A stretch of DNA of 64,000 nt from an uncultured Clostridia bacterium (GTDB taxonomy: Bacteria > Bacillota > Clostridia > Christensenellales > Pumilibacteraceae), in contig CALVYT010000038.1 in assembly GCA_944372345.1 (NCBI GenBank), positions 62,001 through 126,000 of the forward strand, read 5' to 3'. The notes beneath the pieces were generated by a model. It did no database searches and was not told where the DNA came from. It saw nothing but the letters and a program-made list of their open reading frames with translations. Made by a program: the position numbers and the translations under genes. This document shows, piece by piece, positions 1-8,712 of this stretch (position 1 is the first letter of the stretch; the number at the start of each line of letters is the position of its first letter).

Positions 1-2
1 GC

Positions 3-1928
3 TTTACGGGCGATACGGCATATCTCGGCGTGCCTCTTGACGGGAGTACGCTCGGTCAGGACTGGACGTATCTTACCCGCGCTGCCTGGGCGGACAGCGT
101 GTGCGCTTCCGAGTATCCGAATCTGAGCGTTAATGTCGACGATAAAGCGGTTGCGTATTCAGGTTACGATTCGGTATTTACGGAAATGCCGCTGTTCGGA
201 GTCGACGCAGGCGCGGAATATAAACTTGTGCTGCGCGCGGACGGTACCGTGGCGCAGAACGGAGATTTCACAAATGCCGGAGTGGAACTCAAATACAATG
301 ACGACCTTATGTTCTACCTTGCCGACCCCGAACATTACAACGATCCGGACGACGCGAAATGGAAGACGTTCCTTGACCAGCTTACGAAAGAGGAAATACG
401 TCTGATAGTCGAAGATGCCGGATACGGTTCCAAAGAAGCGTACGGCATAGGTAAAAATATTTGGACGGATCAGGACGGTCCGGGCGGATTCAATACATCC
501 AATTTCAACCCCAACAACGATTCCAAGCTCACGGCATTCCCGACGGAAAATATGGTCGGACAGACGTGGAATAAAGATTTGCTGTTTCAGATGGGACAGG
601 TTATCGGCGTGGATGCCGAAAACTTCAATATGTCGGGCATATATGCTCCCGGAGTAAATCTGCATAAAAATTCGTTTGGAGCGCGTAACTACGAGTATTA
701 CAGCGAGGACTCCATACTCTCCGGAATTTACGCTGCGCAGTTTTCTCTCGGAGCAAAGTCCAACGGTGCTATGGTATACGTCAAGCATCTCGTTTGCTAC
801 GATTATCAGACGATCGGTCGCGTATGGCTGGACGAACAGACTTTCCGCGAAACGTATCTTCGCCCCTTTGAGATAGCGATCAAAGAGGGCGGCGCGACGG
901 GACTTATGTCGTCGTTCAATAAAGTGGGACCCGAATGGACAGGCGGCAACCACGCTATGATAAACGACGTCATTCGCGGCGAGTGGGGCTTCCGCGGAGT
1001 GGTCATAACCGACTATCAGGACGGCAGCACCGAGAGAATGGCAATGCCTCATTCGCTCCGCGCCCGCGCGGGACTGCAGCTTAATCCCAACAGGGGTACG
1101 GCAGGACGATATGGCAGGATAGATACGGACAGCCCTGTTGAAATGAATCTTGCCCGTCTGACGGTAAAGGACATCGTATACGCTAAGTGCAATGTATATT
1201 ATGCGGCAAAGAACAACACGATACAGAATGAATTCACGATCGAAATATCCGGACCGCGCGCCGTCACTTATGGCTTTGCATGGTGGATAATGCTGCTCGT
1301 GTTCATCAACGTCATCGTGTTCGGGTTGCTGATATGGAGGGGTATAGCGCTCGCGCTGCCGCTTGTCAGGGATGTTCGTATGCGTAAGAAAGCGACTGCG
1401 GGCGGACCGGACGACGATCCGTTCGGCGGGCCTCGTAAGCGTGATGCGACGGAAGTAAAAACCGATCTTTCCGTATTTCCCGCGCAGAGCGAAACCGATA
1501 CAGACGGGGAGCATGCGTCGGACGGCAAGGAAGAAAATAATAAATCTGAGTTTACCGTGGCCGTCGCCGAAAGTGCTGCGACAGCGGAAGAAAGCGTTGC
1601 TGCATACGCCGCTTTGCCGGAAGTTTCCGTATCTTCCGAAGTGCGCGCCGAGATTGATGCCATACGCGGTCGGATCGACGGAATGGATAAAAAGTTGGAA
1701 GAACTTGCTGCTGCGGTTGCGGCGATAAGCGCGAATCAGGCGGCTAAAAAATCTGCTTCCGGCGGGAAAAGCTCGTCGGCGAAACGCAGACCGACATCGC
1801 AGACGGCGGAACTGCGCAGCGGTATGGAGCAAATGGATAAAAAACTTACCGCAATGAATGAAATGCTTGCCGCATTGACGGAAATGCGTGCCGGCGGAGA
1901 CGATAGAACGGACGATTCGTCCGAATAA
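3..1928 (+). CDS. Glycoside hydrolase family 3 protein, membrane-anchored (5' partial)
   Basis: The frame is open to the window edge, so the N-terminus is missing. The visible part carries the GH3 (alpha/beta)8 catalytic domain, roughly residues 110-405 counted from the GTG at 30. It includes the KHLVCYD stretch and VVITDYQDG, whose Asp (codon 1011-1013) matches the GH3 nucleophile. The catalytic domain sits near the C-terminus, as in the reversed-domain GH3 enzymes known from Ruminococcus and Butyrivibrio; the GH3 C domain would then lie upstream of the window. After it comes one transmembrane helix (about residues 418-440), a basic stop-transfer and a ~190-residue charged tail with two coiled-coil stretches. 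I infer an extracellular beta-glycosidase held in the membrane by its C-terminus. The substrate is unknown. A carbohydrate-binding lipoprotein follows 18 bp downstream. Confidence 0.85.
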   Translation, partial: FTGDTAYLGVPLDGSTLGQDWTYLTRAAWADSVCASEYPNLSVNVDDKAVAYSGYDSVFTEMPLFGVDAGAEYKLVLRADGTVAQNGDFTNAGVELKYNDDLMFYLADPEHYNDPDDAKWKTFLDQLTKEEIRLIVEDAGYGSKEAYGIGKNIWTDQDGPGGFNTSNFNPNNDSKLTAFPTENMVGQTWNKDLLFQMGQVIGVDAENFNMSGIYAPGVNLHKNSFGARNYEYYSEDSILSGIYAAQFSLGAKSNGAMVYVKHLVCYDYQTIGRVWLDEQTFRETYLRPFEIAIKEGGATGLMSSFNKVGPEWTGGNHAMINDVIRGEWGFRGVVITDYQDGSTERMAMPHSLRARAGLQLNPNRGTAGRYGRIDTDSPVEMNLARLTVKDIVYAKCNVYYAAKNNTIQNEFTIEISGPRAVTYGFAWWIMLLVFINVIVFGLLIWRGIALALPLVRDVRMRKKATAGGPDDDPFGGPRKRDATEVKTDLSVFPAQSETDTDGEHASDGKEENNKSEFTVAVAESAATAEESVAAYAALPEVSVSSEVRAEIDAIRGRIDGMDKKLEELAAAVAAISANQAAKKSASGGKSSSAKRRPTSQTAELRSGMEQMDKKLTAMNEMLAALTEMRAGGDDRTDDSSE

Positions 1929-1946
1929 TAAAAGGAGGATAATGAA

Positions 1947-4799
1947 ATGAAAAGAACGGTAAATCGCTTTGCGGCAATATTGCTTGCCGTCCTGATGACG
2001 GCGGCGATAGCATCGGGCATGATCCTTACGGGGTGCGGTGAATCTGAATCTCCGCCGGCTACGGAGACGAAGCTCGTGCTCGATTACAGCGGGGTAAAAA
2101 CCGAATTTGAATACGGCGAACCGTTTACTTACAACGGGCTTAAAGTAAAAGCGGAAATGAGCGACGGTACGACCAAAGATCTGACGACGGGTTATAAGGT
2201 AACGCCGCCCGAAATGACCCCCGGTATGCTTATGGTGACGGTTACTTACGGCGAGCTGTCCGCCAAATATCCGATATTTGTCAACGACCTGACTAAAGGT
2301 TTCGATAACGCCCAATTCGCGAGCATTACGGGACCGGGAATATATTCCGTTGAAGCCGAGGATATAGACCTTGACGCGTGCAAAGCGCAGCCGATCGACA
2401 GCGGAGAAGCTACCGTGATACGCACGTCGTCCGTTTTTGCGAGCGAAAGAGAGGTGCTTTCCAACTTCGGCGCGGCAGGCAACAGCGTGGGATTCATGTT
2501 CGATTCCAACGGCGATTACAACGACGTGGAACTTGCCGTCAGAATAGGGAATATGACGGATGCCGAGATAGACGTTGCCGATTCTGTAAAGATGTATCTC
2601 GATTTTGAGGGCTCGGCGGATACCGGCGAAATAGACGTTTCCGGAGTTCCGCGCTTGGCGTCTCACAGTTGGGCTACGCTTGTGTTCGACGGGCTTGAAT
2701 TTTCCGGTTCAAGTAACTTTATAATGGAGTTCGAGTCGACTGCCGACATCGTATGGGACGGAGTGAAAATTATCGTCGGCTCCGCCGGTGTCAATTCGGA
2801 TTCTGCGGTAACTCCTGCCACGGCGGACGATCCTGTCGTCATTGAGGCGGAAAATATGAACCTCGAAAAGTTCTCCGCGACCGATGAAGCGATCGAAGAG
2901 CATTCTCTCGCGGTCGCACAGCCGTTTGTCGTCGATTCCGATGACGGATCATACGTTGAAGAGATAAAGACGGGTTCGCAACTTTCTACGGTCATCGAAC
3001 TCTCCGAAGACGCTAACGTGGAAATCTCCGTGAGAGCAAATATCCCGAGCGGATATTCGTTTGCGGATAACTGGTCGTTTGCTGTTGATACGTTTGTGTT
3101 TGCTCCCGCTGCGTCTGCGGATACCGACGGCTGGCAGACGGTATCTCTCGGCACTGTTCCTCTTGCCGCGGGGCAGCATATATTCACGGCGGCTGCGGTC
3201 GGAACGACGTGCGGGATAGATAACTTCACGTTCGATGCTGCTGTGTTTGACGGCGACGAAGCGCTTCTTGTGCGCGACGATCCGAATGCCGATCTCATCG
3301 TTTACGAATATGGATCTTATACCGTACAGGCGGAAGATATGCTCGACAGATCGGGGTGGATTCCGCAGTTCGGTGACGTAGACGGCATGATAGAAGAATG
3401 GGAATGGACGGATGAAAGCGGTGCAAGCGGTTACAGTATAGGTAAAGTAGCGGAGAACACGGTGCTTCGTTTCAAATTCAGCCTCAAAAAGAGCGCAAAG
3501 CTGACGCTTTCGATGAGAGCTGCCAAATCCGATGTATCTTCTACGGGAAAACTTCCTTCCAATTCCGTGAGCACTACAGTCGGGGATGTCAAACTTCCCT
3601 GGACGTCAGATCACGTATTCGGCAATATCGGTGCGCCGTATACTTATTGGAACTGGGGGATGTTGGAGTTCGTTCCCGTCGTGCTTGAACCGGGGGATTA
3701 TACGATAGTTTCCGAGAGAGTAGCCGGCATAGGATTTGACTTCTATGAACTTAAATTTGAAGATCCGATAACGCGTCTTCATCCTGGCGATTCGTTGAAA
3801 ATAGAAGCGGAAGATCTGTCTGATCGGTCCGGCTGGACTCACAATCAGAGCACGGTGGATAATCCAAAAACTCCTGAAGATATGATCGAGAGTTGGCAAA
3901 ACCCCGGAGCCGGTACGTCAGGCTTTTGTGTGACGAAGATCAAGAGCGGTTCAATATTCCGCATACCGTTCACGCTCGGCGAAAGATCGGTCGTTCGTCT
4001 GAACATTCGCATAGCGAAATACGGTTCTAACGGCAGGATACCGGCAGGCGATGTGATCATCAAACTCGGAGACAAATATCTCACATGGAATTCTGATGAT
4101 AATTTCTATAACCCTGGTGTAGAAAGTACAGATGAATTCAAGGAATACAGTTATTTCCGCTGGGGAACGCTGGCTAGTGCTCCGATCACGCTGGATGCCG
4201 GGGATTACACGGCGGAAATAGTGTCGGGCGACGTTTCGTACGACTGGTTCGAGATCTCTGCTTACGATATTTCCGCAGCAGACGCACGCATAACGGGCGC
4301 GGGCGAATACAAATTCCAGGCAGAGGATCTGCTCGCGAATTCTGATATAAAACACGCGTGGGGAGGGACTAATCCCGTGGAGTATGATCCGAACAATGCG
4401 GGTAATACCTGCGTGACGTCGTGGACAAACAATGCCGATAATAACGACGGCGGATATTGCGTGACGCGTATAGCAAACGGTTCGGTGTTCAGGTTTAAAG
4501 TTTCCGTCGAAACGGCAGTAGATGTAACGCTGTCCGTCCGTGTCGCTAAATACGAGTGCGTCGGATCGTTGCCGACCGATTCGTTTACGGTCAAAGTGAC
4601 CGGAGGGGAAAGCGAACTTACCCCGACATGGAGTTCGGACGACGATTTTACTCACGATGAGTCGACGTATGGTTTGGTCCACTTCGGTATTGCCGAGTGC
4701 GAACCTGTGACGCTGTTGCCGGGCGAGTATACGTTTGAGATAACTTCGGGCGATGTGTCGTATGACTGGTTTATGTTGACGGCCGTCGAAGCGGCGTGA
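1947..4799 (+). CDS. Lipoprotein with Ig-like domain and five CBM6/35-like modules
   Basis: A 950-residue exported protein. The signal peptide ends in the lipobox LTGC (Cys30), so it is probably a lipid-anchored surface protein. Residues ~38-110 look like a bacterial Ig-like domain. Five modules follow, beginning near residues 132, 297, 458, 618 and 788, each opening with an EAE-type strand (VEAEDI, IEAENM, VQAEDM, IEAEDL, QAEDLL), as in CBM6/CBM35 carbohydrate-binding modules. The last two modules end in nearly the same SGDVSYDWF motif, which suggests recent duplication. There is no catalytic domain, so I read it as a glycan-binding partner of the GH3 enzyme just upstream. An AGGAGG lies 8 nt before the ATG at 1947; the ATG at 1942 runs straight into a stop. 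Confidence 0.75.
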   Translation: MKRTVNRFAAILLAVLMTAAIASGMILTGCGESESPPATETKLVLDYSGVKTEFEYGEPFTYNGLKVKAEMSDGTTKDLTTGYKVTPPEMTPGMLMVTVTYGELSAKYPIFVNDLTKGFDNAQFASITGPGIYSVEAEDIDLDACKAQPIDSGEATVIRTSSVFASEREVLSNFGAAGNSVGFMFDSNGDYNDVELAVRIGNMTDAEIDVADSVKMYLDFEGSADTGEIDVSGVPRLASHSWATLVFDGLEFSGSSNFIMEFESTADIVWDGVKIIVGSAGVNSDSAVTPATADDPVVIEAENMNLEKFSATDEAIEEHSLAVAQPFVVDSDDGSYVEEIKTGSQLSTVIELSEDANVEISVRANIPSGYSFADNWSFAVDTFVFAPAASADTDGWQTVSLGTVPLAAGQHIFTAAAVGTTCGIDNFTFDAAVFDGDEALLVRDDPNADLIVYEYGSYTVQAEDMLDRSGWIPQFGDVDGMIEEWEWTDESGASGYSIGKVAENTVLRFKFSLKKSAKLTLSMRAAKSDVSSTGKLPSNSVSTTVGDVKLPWTSDHVFGNIGAPYTYWNWGMLEFVPVVLEPGDYTIVSERVAGIGFDFYELKFEDPITRLHPGDSLKIEAEDLSDRSGWTHNQSTVDNPKTPEDMIESWQNPGAGTSGFCVTKIKSGSIFRIPFTLGERSVVRLNIRIAKYGSNGRIPAGDVIIKLGDKYLTWNSDDNFYNPGVESTDEFKEYSYFRWGTLASAPITLDAGDYTAEIVSGDVSYDWFEISAYDISAADARITGAGEYKFQAEDLLANSDIKHAWGGTNPVEYDPNNAGNTCVTSWTNNADNNDGGYCVTRIANGSVFRFKVSVETAVDVTLSVRVAKYECVGSLPTDSFTVKVTGGESELTPTWSSDDDFTHDESTYGLVHFGIAECEPVTLLPGEYTFEITSGDVSYDWFMLTAVEAA

Positions 4800-4941
4800 G
4801 GTTTTGCTGCATGCAAAATACTTGAACGGGTCGCAGGATCCGTATGAAGTCACTGCGATATTGCGTAAAACTGCTTACTTTTGACAAAGCGATGTCATAT
4901 CGATCCTTCGGACAATAAAAACATTTGTTTAAACATTGTTT

Positions 4942-4980
4942 CCGCGGCGCTGGGGTAGTCCGGTGCCGCGGTTTTTTTTT
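4942..4980 (+). terminator. Rho-independent terminator after the glycan gene pair
   Basis: The stem CCGCGGC (4942-4948) pairs with GCCGCGG (4965-4971) and is followed by nine T residues. It lies 140 bp after the lipoprotein stop and closes the GH3-lipoprotein unit. Confidence 0.85.
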
Positions 4981-5219
4981 GCGTGCAGATCCGTTTACGC
5001 ATATTCCGAATTTTGCGGATAAGCGCGGTTGCGGCTTTGATGAAAAATATATGTTAGCTACGGATCTTTACATGAAAGGCGCTTGCTCCGTCTGTGAAAA
5101 AGTGTGACCGGAATTTCCTGAAACCTGAAAAGAGATAAAATAAGGACGTCTGTTGAAAACGAGCAGACTTGACAAAACAGAAGATTTGTTGCTCTTTTCG
5201 GACCGGATCCGGAAACTTA

Positions 5220-5251
5220 AGCGTATCCCTGCTTTCATGCAGAGATACGCT
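5220..5251. terminator. Hairpin, possible terminator for the small minus-strand gene
   Basis: A 12-bp stem with one mismatch: AGCGTATC with GATACGCT, then CTGC with GCAG, around a 6-nt TTTCAT loop. The plus side continues ATTTTG and the minus side TTAAGTTT, so the T tracts are weak both ways. It lies about 80 bp beyond the end of the minus-strand gene at 5334. Confidence 0.5.
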
Positions 5252-5333
5252 ATTTTGTCGTTGCGTTTGCCGCGTGCCGTAATTTGTCTGTTTTATGCAG
5301 GCGCATTGGAATACTGCATCTCGCAGATACGTT

Positions 5334-5588
5334 TTACGCGAGCATTTTATAGAGCGTGCCGATGATGTCCGCTGGGGCGAAGGGCACGACGGCTTTAAGC
5401 CCGAGCGGGCGGTGCGATCTTTGCTTTTCTCTGTTTTTGAGCAGTCCGAGCAGTCCGCTCGCTTCGGGCGGCAACGCGTCCGCGAGCATATCTTCGGGGC
5501 TGCCCGACGCAAGCGCGGAAAACAGCTTCGCTTTGTCTTTCATTTCCGTCTTTCCGAGCAGCAGAGGAAGTATCGCGCTTATATCCAT
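5334..5588 (-). CDS. Small conserved-type hypothetical protein (84 aa)
   Basis: I do not recognise a named family. A strong AAAGGAGG lies 8 nt upstream of the ATG on the minus strand, which supports expression. The protein starts with a hydrophobic stretch (MDISAILPLLLG), has a charged Ala-rich middle and ends PADIIGTLYKMLA. It is probably cytoplasmic or membrane-peripheral. It is divergent from another small gene at 5640, and the start codons are separated by about 50 bp holding a perfect palindrome. Confidence 0.6.
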   Translation of the reverse strand: MDISAILPLLLGKTEMKDKAKLFSALASGSPEDMLADALPPEASGLLGLLKNREKQRSHRPLGLKAVVPFAPADIIGTLYKMLA

Positions 5589-5614
5589 AATTTTATCCTC
5601 CTTTCACAATATTT

Positions 5615-5630
5615 TATATGCCGGCATATA
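5615..5630. promoter_or_regulatory. 16-bp perfect palindrome between divergent genes
   Basis: TATATGCCGGCATATA reads the same on both strands and lies midway between the divergent starts at 5588 (minus) and 5640 (plus). The position fits a dimeric repressor operator. No regulator is assigned. Confidence 0.45.
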
Positions 5631-5639
5631 TCGGAATGT

Positions 5640-5894
5640 ATGCGTAAAAGTTTAAGGAATTTCAAAGCGCAGGAAACGGGGGAGCGGCGCGCCGCGGAAC
5701 TTATGGAAAAATACGGCAGTATGAGCGAGGACGCGCTTTACGCGAAACTTATGCAGGAAGTCGCTTCCGCTAAATCCGACGGCAGTTTTTCCGCCGCCGA
5801 TCTCGCCGCGGACGTGGACCGTATGCGCCCGTACCTGACCGAACAACAGGTGGAAAAACTCAATCATCTTCTGCGGATAATAGCGGGCGGCTGA
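5640..5894 (+). CDS. Small hypothetical protein (84 aa), helical
   Basis: Function unknown. The ATG at 5640 gives an 84-residue, highly charged, probably all-helical protein containing EKYGSMSEDALYAKLM and ending EQQVEKLNHLLRIIAGG. No strong ribosome binding site precedes 5640, and an internal ATG at 5703 (MEKYGSMSED) is the alternative start. It ends 5 bp before the subtilase gene, so the two are probably cotranscribed. Confidence 0.55.
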   Translation: MRKSLRNFKAQETGERRAAELMEKYGSMSEDALYAKLMQEVASAKSDGSFSAADLAADVDRMRPYLTEQQVEKLNHLLRIIAGG

Positions 5895-5899
5895 ACGCA

Positions 5900-6937
5900 A
5901 TGGACAGCTACATAGTCAGGCTCTCCGACGTCAGCGCGGGAGTGCGTATTCTGGCGCGTCGGTTGAGGCTGACGCATATTTTCCCGTTCGTTTCGCGCGC
6001 GGTGTTCGAGGGCGAGGCGGAGGAGCTCGGCGGCTGGGCGGCTTCCGCCGTCAAAGTGACCAAAGTGACTGCGGATATGTGCTCCGCTCGCGCCGCAGTC
6101 GGCTGTCCCGATTTGCCGATAGAGCCGTTCGCGGGCGCGGGAGTGACCGTCGCCGTCATTGATACCGGCATAGAACCGCATGTAGATTTTCTGCTGCCCA
6201 ACAGGCTCGTTGCGTTCGCCGACCTCGTGGCGGGCAAACAGTCGCCGTATGACGACAACGGGCACGGCACGGCGGTGACTGGCGCGCTCGCGGGGAACGG
6301 ACTGCTGTCTGGCGGGAAGTATACGGGCATCGCTTCGGGCGCGCGCATAGTATCCGTCAAAGCGCTCGACTCGGACGGCGAGGGCAGCACCGCGGATATT
6401 TTGCAGGCGATGCAGTGGGTGTGGAGCAATGCGGAAAAATATGCCGTAAAAGTGGTCTGTATGTCGTTCGGCGCGGCTCCGCAGAAGCGCAACGATCCGC
6501 TTGCCGCGGGCGTGCGCGCGCTCCACTCGAAAGGGATAGCCGTAGTCGCGAGCGCGGGGAACGGCGGCCCTGCTCCGGGCACGGTGATGTCGCCGGGAAT
6601 AAGTCCTTACGCGGTGACCGTCGGAGGCGCGCGTATCACGGAAAGCGGAGCCGAAGCGTCCGAATTTTCGTCGAGAGGACCGTTCGGCGGCTATAACAAG
6701 CCCGATCTGGTCGCGCCCGCGGAGGACGTATTCTGTACGGAAGGGCGCGATTACGCGTCTTTTACGGGCACGAGCATAGCCGCGCCCATAGTGGCCGGAG
6801 CGTGCGCGCGTATTCTGTCCGCCCATCCCGAATATACTCCGGACAGAGTAAAGGAAGAATTGCGACGACTCGCATCGCTCGTGCCGGGCGGAGCCAATGC
6901 CGTTGGCGCGGGTCTGTTGCGCATAGACGGGATATAA
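5900..6937 (+). CDS. Subtilisin-like serine protease (S8), intracellular type
   Basis: A 345-residue peptidase S8. The catalytic triad is visible: Asp88 in VIDTGIE, His122 in DNGHGTAV and Ser292 in TGTSIAAP. The oxyanion-hole Asn is in ASAGNGG. There is no signal peptide and only ~65 residues precede the catalytic domain, which resembles intracellular subtilases that process cytoplasmic proteins. It starts 5 bp after the small gene at 5640 and probably shares its promoter. The in vivo substrate cannot be told from sequence. Confidence 0.9.
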   Translation: MDSYIVRLSDVSAGVRILARRLRLTHIFPFVSRAVFEGEAEELGGWAASAVKVTKVTADMCSARAAVGCPDLPIEPFAGAGVTVAVIDTGIEPHVDFLLPNRLVAFADLVAGKQSPYDDNGHGTAVTGALAGNGLLSGGKYTGIASGARIVSVKALDSDGEGSTADILQAMQWVWSNAEKYAVKVVCMSFGAAPQKRNDPLAAGVRALHSKGIAVVASAGNGGPAPGTVMSPGISPYAVTVGGARITESGAEASEFSSRGPFGGYNKPDLVAPAEDVFCTEGRDYASFTGTSIAAPIVAGACARILSAHPEYTPDRVKEELRRLASLVPGGANAVGAGLLRIDGI

Positions 6938-7183
6938 CGGGTTTTTGCCCGCCGTCCGTTTGTCGGTTTTCGCTTGCTTGTTCACTGATCGTCTGCCCGC
7001 TGTCTGCTTGTGCGCTTTTCGCTTGCTCGCCGCCCGCTTGTTTACGATTCGTTTGTTTGCCGTTTTTTCACGCCGTTCGCTTTGTTCGCCGTCCGCGCCG
7101 CCGCATAGGTTACGCGGCGGCGCGGACTCTGTTCGTTTCAGAAAGACCGCTCGGCTTCCGGATCCTTTGCTGCGGAGCGCTGA
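6938..7183. other. Pyrimidine-rich intergenic stretch between convergent genes
   Basis: About 245 bp between the subtilase and the minus-strand desulfurase-family gene. It has no supported gene. The plus strand is C/T-rich with recurring CGCTTG/TGCTTG/CGTTTG words (about 6955-7080). A GCCGCCGC/GCGGCGGC hairpin at about 7091-7115 lacks a T tract, so its role as a terminator is doubtful. Confidence 0.5.
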
Positions 7184-8305
7184 CTATCTTGCGATTTCCG
7201 AAACGGCTTGCAGAAAGAAATTTATCTCGTCGGGCGTGTTGTCGACGCCGACGGCGGCTCTTACCATTCCGTCTTTGAGCGTGCCGTAGTGTTTATGCGC
7301 GAGCGGCGCGCAGTGCAATCCGCAGCGCACGCAAATATCGTATTCGTCGGAGAGAATATTGCCGGCTTCCATGCTCGTCATCCCGCGAACGCAGAACGCG
7401 ATTACCGGTCCGCCGAATTCTTTGCGCGTATACAGGCTCACGCCGCTTATCTTGGAAAGTTCACCGAGAGTGTAATAGAACAGCCCGTTCAGTTTCTTTC
7501 GGTGGGCGTCCTTGTTTTCCGCGTGGTATTTGAGCGCGGCGTTCAGCCCCGCTATCGCGGGGGTGGGGAGAGTGCCGCTTTCGAGCGCTTCGGGCAGTTC
7601 CTTAGGCTGCGGCTTCGCGCTCTCCGTGCCCGTGCCGCCGTATCTGAACGGTCGGACCTCGGCATTCCTTACGAGCAGCAGTCCGACGCCCTGCGGCGCG
7701 TGCAGTCCTTTGTGCGGAGCGAGGGCGAGCAGTGAGATCTTGTCGCGCTCCATATTTATGTCGCGGTAGCCCGCGCTCTGAGCTCCGTCGACGAGAAAGA
7801 GCAGCCCGTACTTTTCCGCAAGGTAACCTATCTCGGCGACAGGCTGCGGCGCGCCCGTCACGTTGCCGACGTGGTTGACTATGATCATATACGTGTTTTG
7901 CCTGATCGCTCCCGCGATCTGTTCCGCCGTGACCGCGCCGCCGACGAGAGGGGAAACGACGGTGAAGTCGACGAGCCCGAGTTCTTTGAGCCGTATCAGC
8001 GGGCGCAGAACGCTGTTGTGTTCGAGCGCAGTCGTCACGATATGCCCTCCGCGCTTCGCCGTTCCGAATATCGCCGTGTCGAGCGCGTCCGTACAGTTTA
8101 GCGTAAATATTACTTTGTCAGGCGTAGTACCGAACATTTTAGCAGTGAGTTCGCGCGTTTCTTCCACGAGCATACCTGCTTTGACGGCAATCGAGTGCGA
8201 CGAACGCGTGGGATTGGCGGACAGGTATTTAAGCGCGTTTCCGACGGCGTTGATAACGGGCGTCGGCTTGAAATATGTGGTTGCCGCATTATCGAGATAT
8301 ATCAT
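7184..8305 (-). CDS. Cysteine desulfurase-family class V aminotransferase
   Basis: A 373-residue PLP enzyme of the NifS/SufS superfamily. It opens with YLDNAATTYFKP, has HNSVLRP and the cofactor-pocket VDGAQSAG, a PLP-lysine motif APHKGLHAPQG and a C-terminal cysteine in RCGLHCAPLAHK. The length and ESGTLPTPAI motif match the Firmicutes cysteine desulfurase family protein group that often lies beside DUF3343 genes, as here (divergent, 106 bp away). The expected chemistry is removal of sulfur or selenium from cysteine or selenocysteine. Partner and physiological product are not proven. A second desulfurase of the IscS/NifS type lies at 56154. Confidence 0.85.
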   Translation of the reverse strand: MIYLDNAATTYFKPTPVINAVGNALKYLSANPTRSSHSIAVKAGMLVEETRELTAKMFGTTPDKVIFTLNCTDALDTAIFGTAKRGGHIVTTALEHNSVLRPLIRLKELGLVDFTVVSPLVGGAVTAEQIAGAIRQNTYMIIVNHVGNVTGAPQPVAEIGYLAEKYGLLFLVDGAQSAGYRDINMERDKISLLALAPHKGLHAPQGVGLLLVRNAEVRPFRYGGTGTESAKPQPKELPEALESGTLPTPAIAGLNAALKYHAENKDAHRKKLNGLFYYTLGELSKISGVSLYTRKEFGGPVIAFCVRGMTSMEAGNILSDEYDICVRCGLHCAPLAHKHYGTLKDGMVRAAVGVDNTPDEINFFLQAVSEIAR

Positions 8306-8411
8306 CGACAGTCCTCCGGTCGGCGGAATATAATGTAATGTCCGCCGTTTCTAATCTATGGAGCGGCGGCGCGAAAGAGAACACCCGACCGTAAAAGTCG
8401 GCGGAGGATGA

Positions 8412-8651
8412 ATGGAAATACTGCTTGTTTTCGGCGCGCGCTCGCAGACGCTCAGGTGCGCGAATATGCTGCGGGCTTCGGGTTACCCCGCGTCCGTCAC
8501 GCAGTCGCCGCTGCGCATAAGCGGAGGCTGTACGCTCGCCGTTGGGACGGACAGGGCAGGGTTCGCGTTTTTTTCGCGTTCCGCCGCGCCGTACTGCACG
8601 TTCAAGGGCGCATACGCCGTGCAGGGCGGAAAGTACGTCAGAATATTTTGA
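8412..8651 (+). CDS. DUF3343 putative Se/S carrier-like protein
   Basis: A 79-residue protein with the DUF3343 pattern: an initial hydrophobic strand, a helix with RSQTLRCANMLRASGY, then PLRISGGCTLAVG with the characteristic Cys in an SGGC context. Members are annotated as putative selenium/sulfur carriers. GGAGG at 8403-8407 gives 4-nt spacing to ATG 8412; the ATG at 8408 opens an unrelated frame. Its divergent neighbour is a cysteine desulfurase-family gene, a pairing that supports a sulfur or selenium transfer role. Confidence 0.75.
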   Translation: MEILLVFGARSQTLRCANMLRASGYPASVTQSPLRISGGCTLAVGTDRAGFAFFSRSAAPYCTFKGAYAVQGGKYVRIF

Positions 8652-8658
8652 TAACGCT

Positions 8659-8687
8659 TTACAAACTCCCGCTCGTGTGTTATAATC
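8659..8687 (+). promoter_or_regulatory. Sigma-A promoter of the nth-obgE operon
   Basis: TTTACA (8659-8664), 17-bp spacer, TATAAT (8682-8687), ending 25 bp before the nth start. Confidence 0.8.
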
Positions 8688-8712
8688 GAAAAAACGAAAG
8701 AGGAGAGACGTT

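Larger units (their letters stand above)
4800..5333. other. Non-coding gap with two hairpins
   Basis: I see no convincing gene here. Short open frames lack ribosome binding sites and family resemblance. The gap contains the terminator at 4942-4980 and a second hairpin at 5220-5251. The rest is AT-richer than the flanking genes. Confidence 0.6.

Noticed and set aside
159..2666. 835-codon minus-strand open frame
   Set aside because: Antisense to the GH3 and lipoprotein genes; no recognisable domain.
5153..5365. Small plus-strand frame after the lipoprotein terminator
   Set aside because: No ribosome site, overlaps the hairpin at 5220-5251 and the minus-strand gene end.
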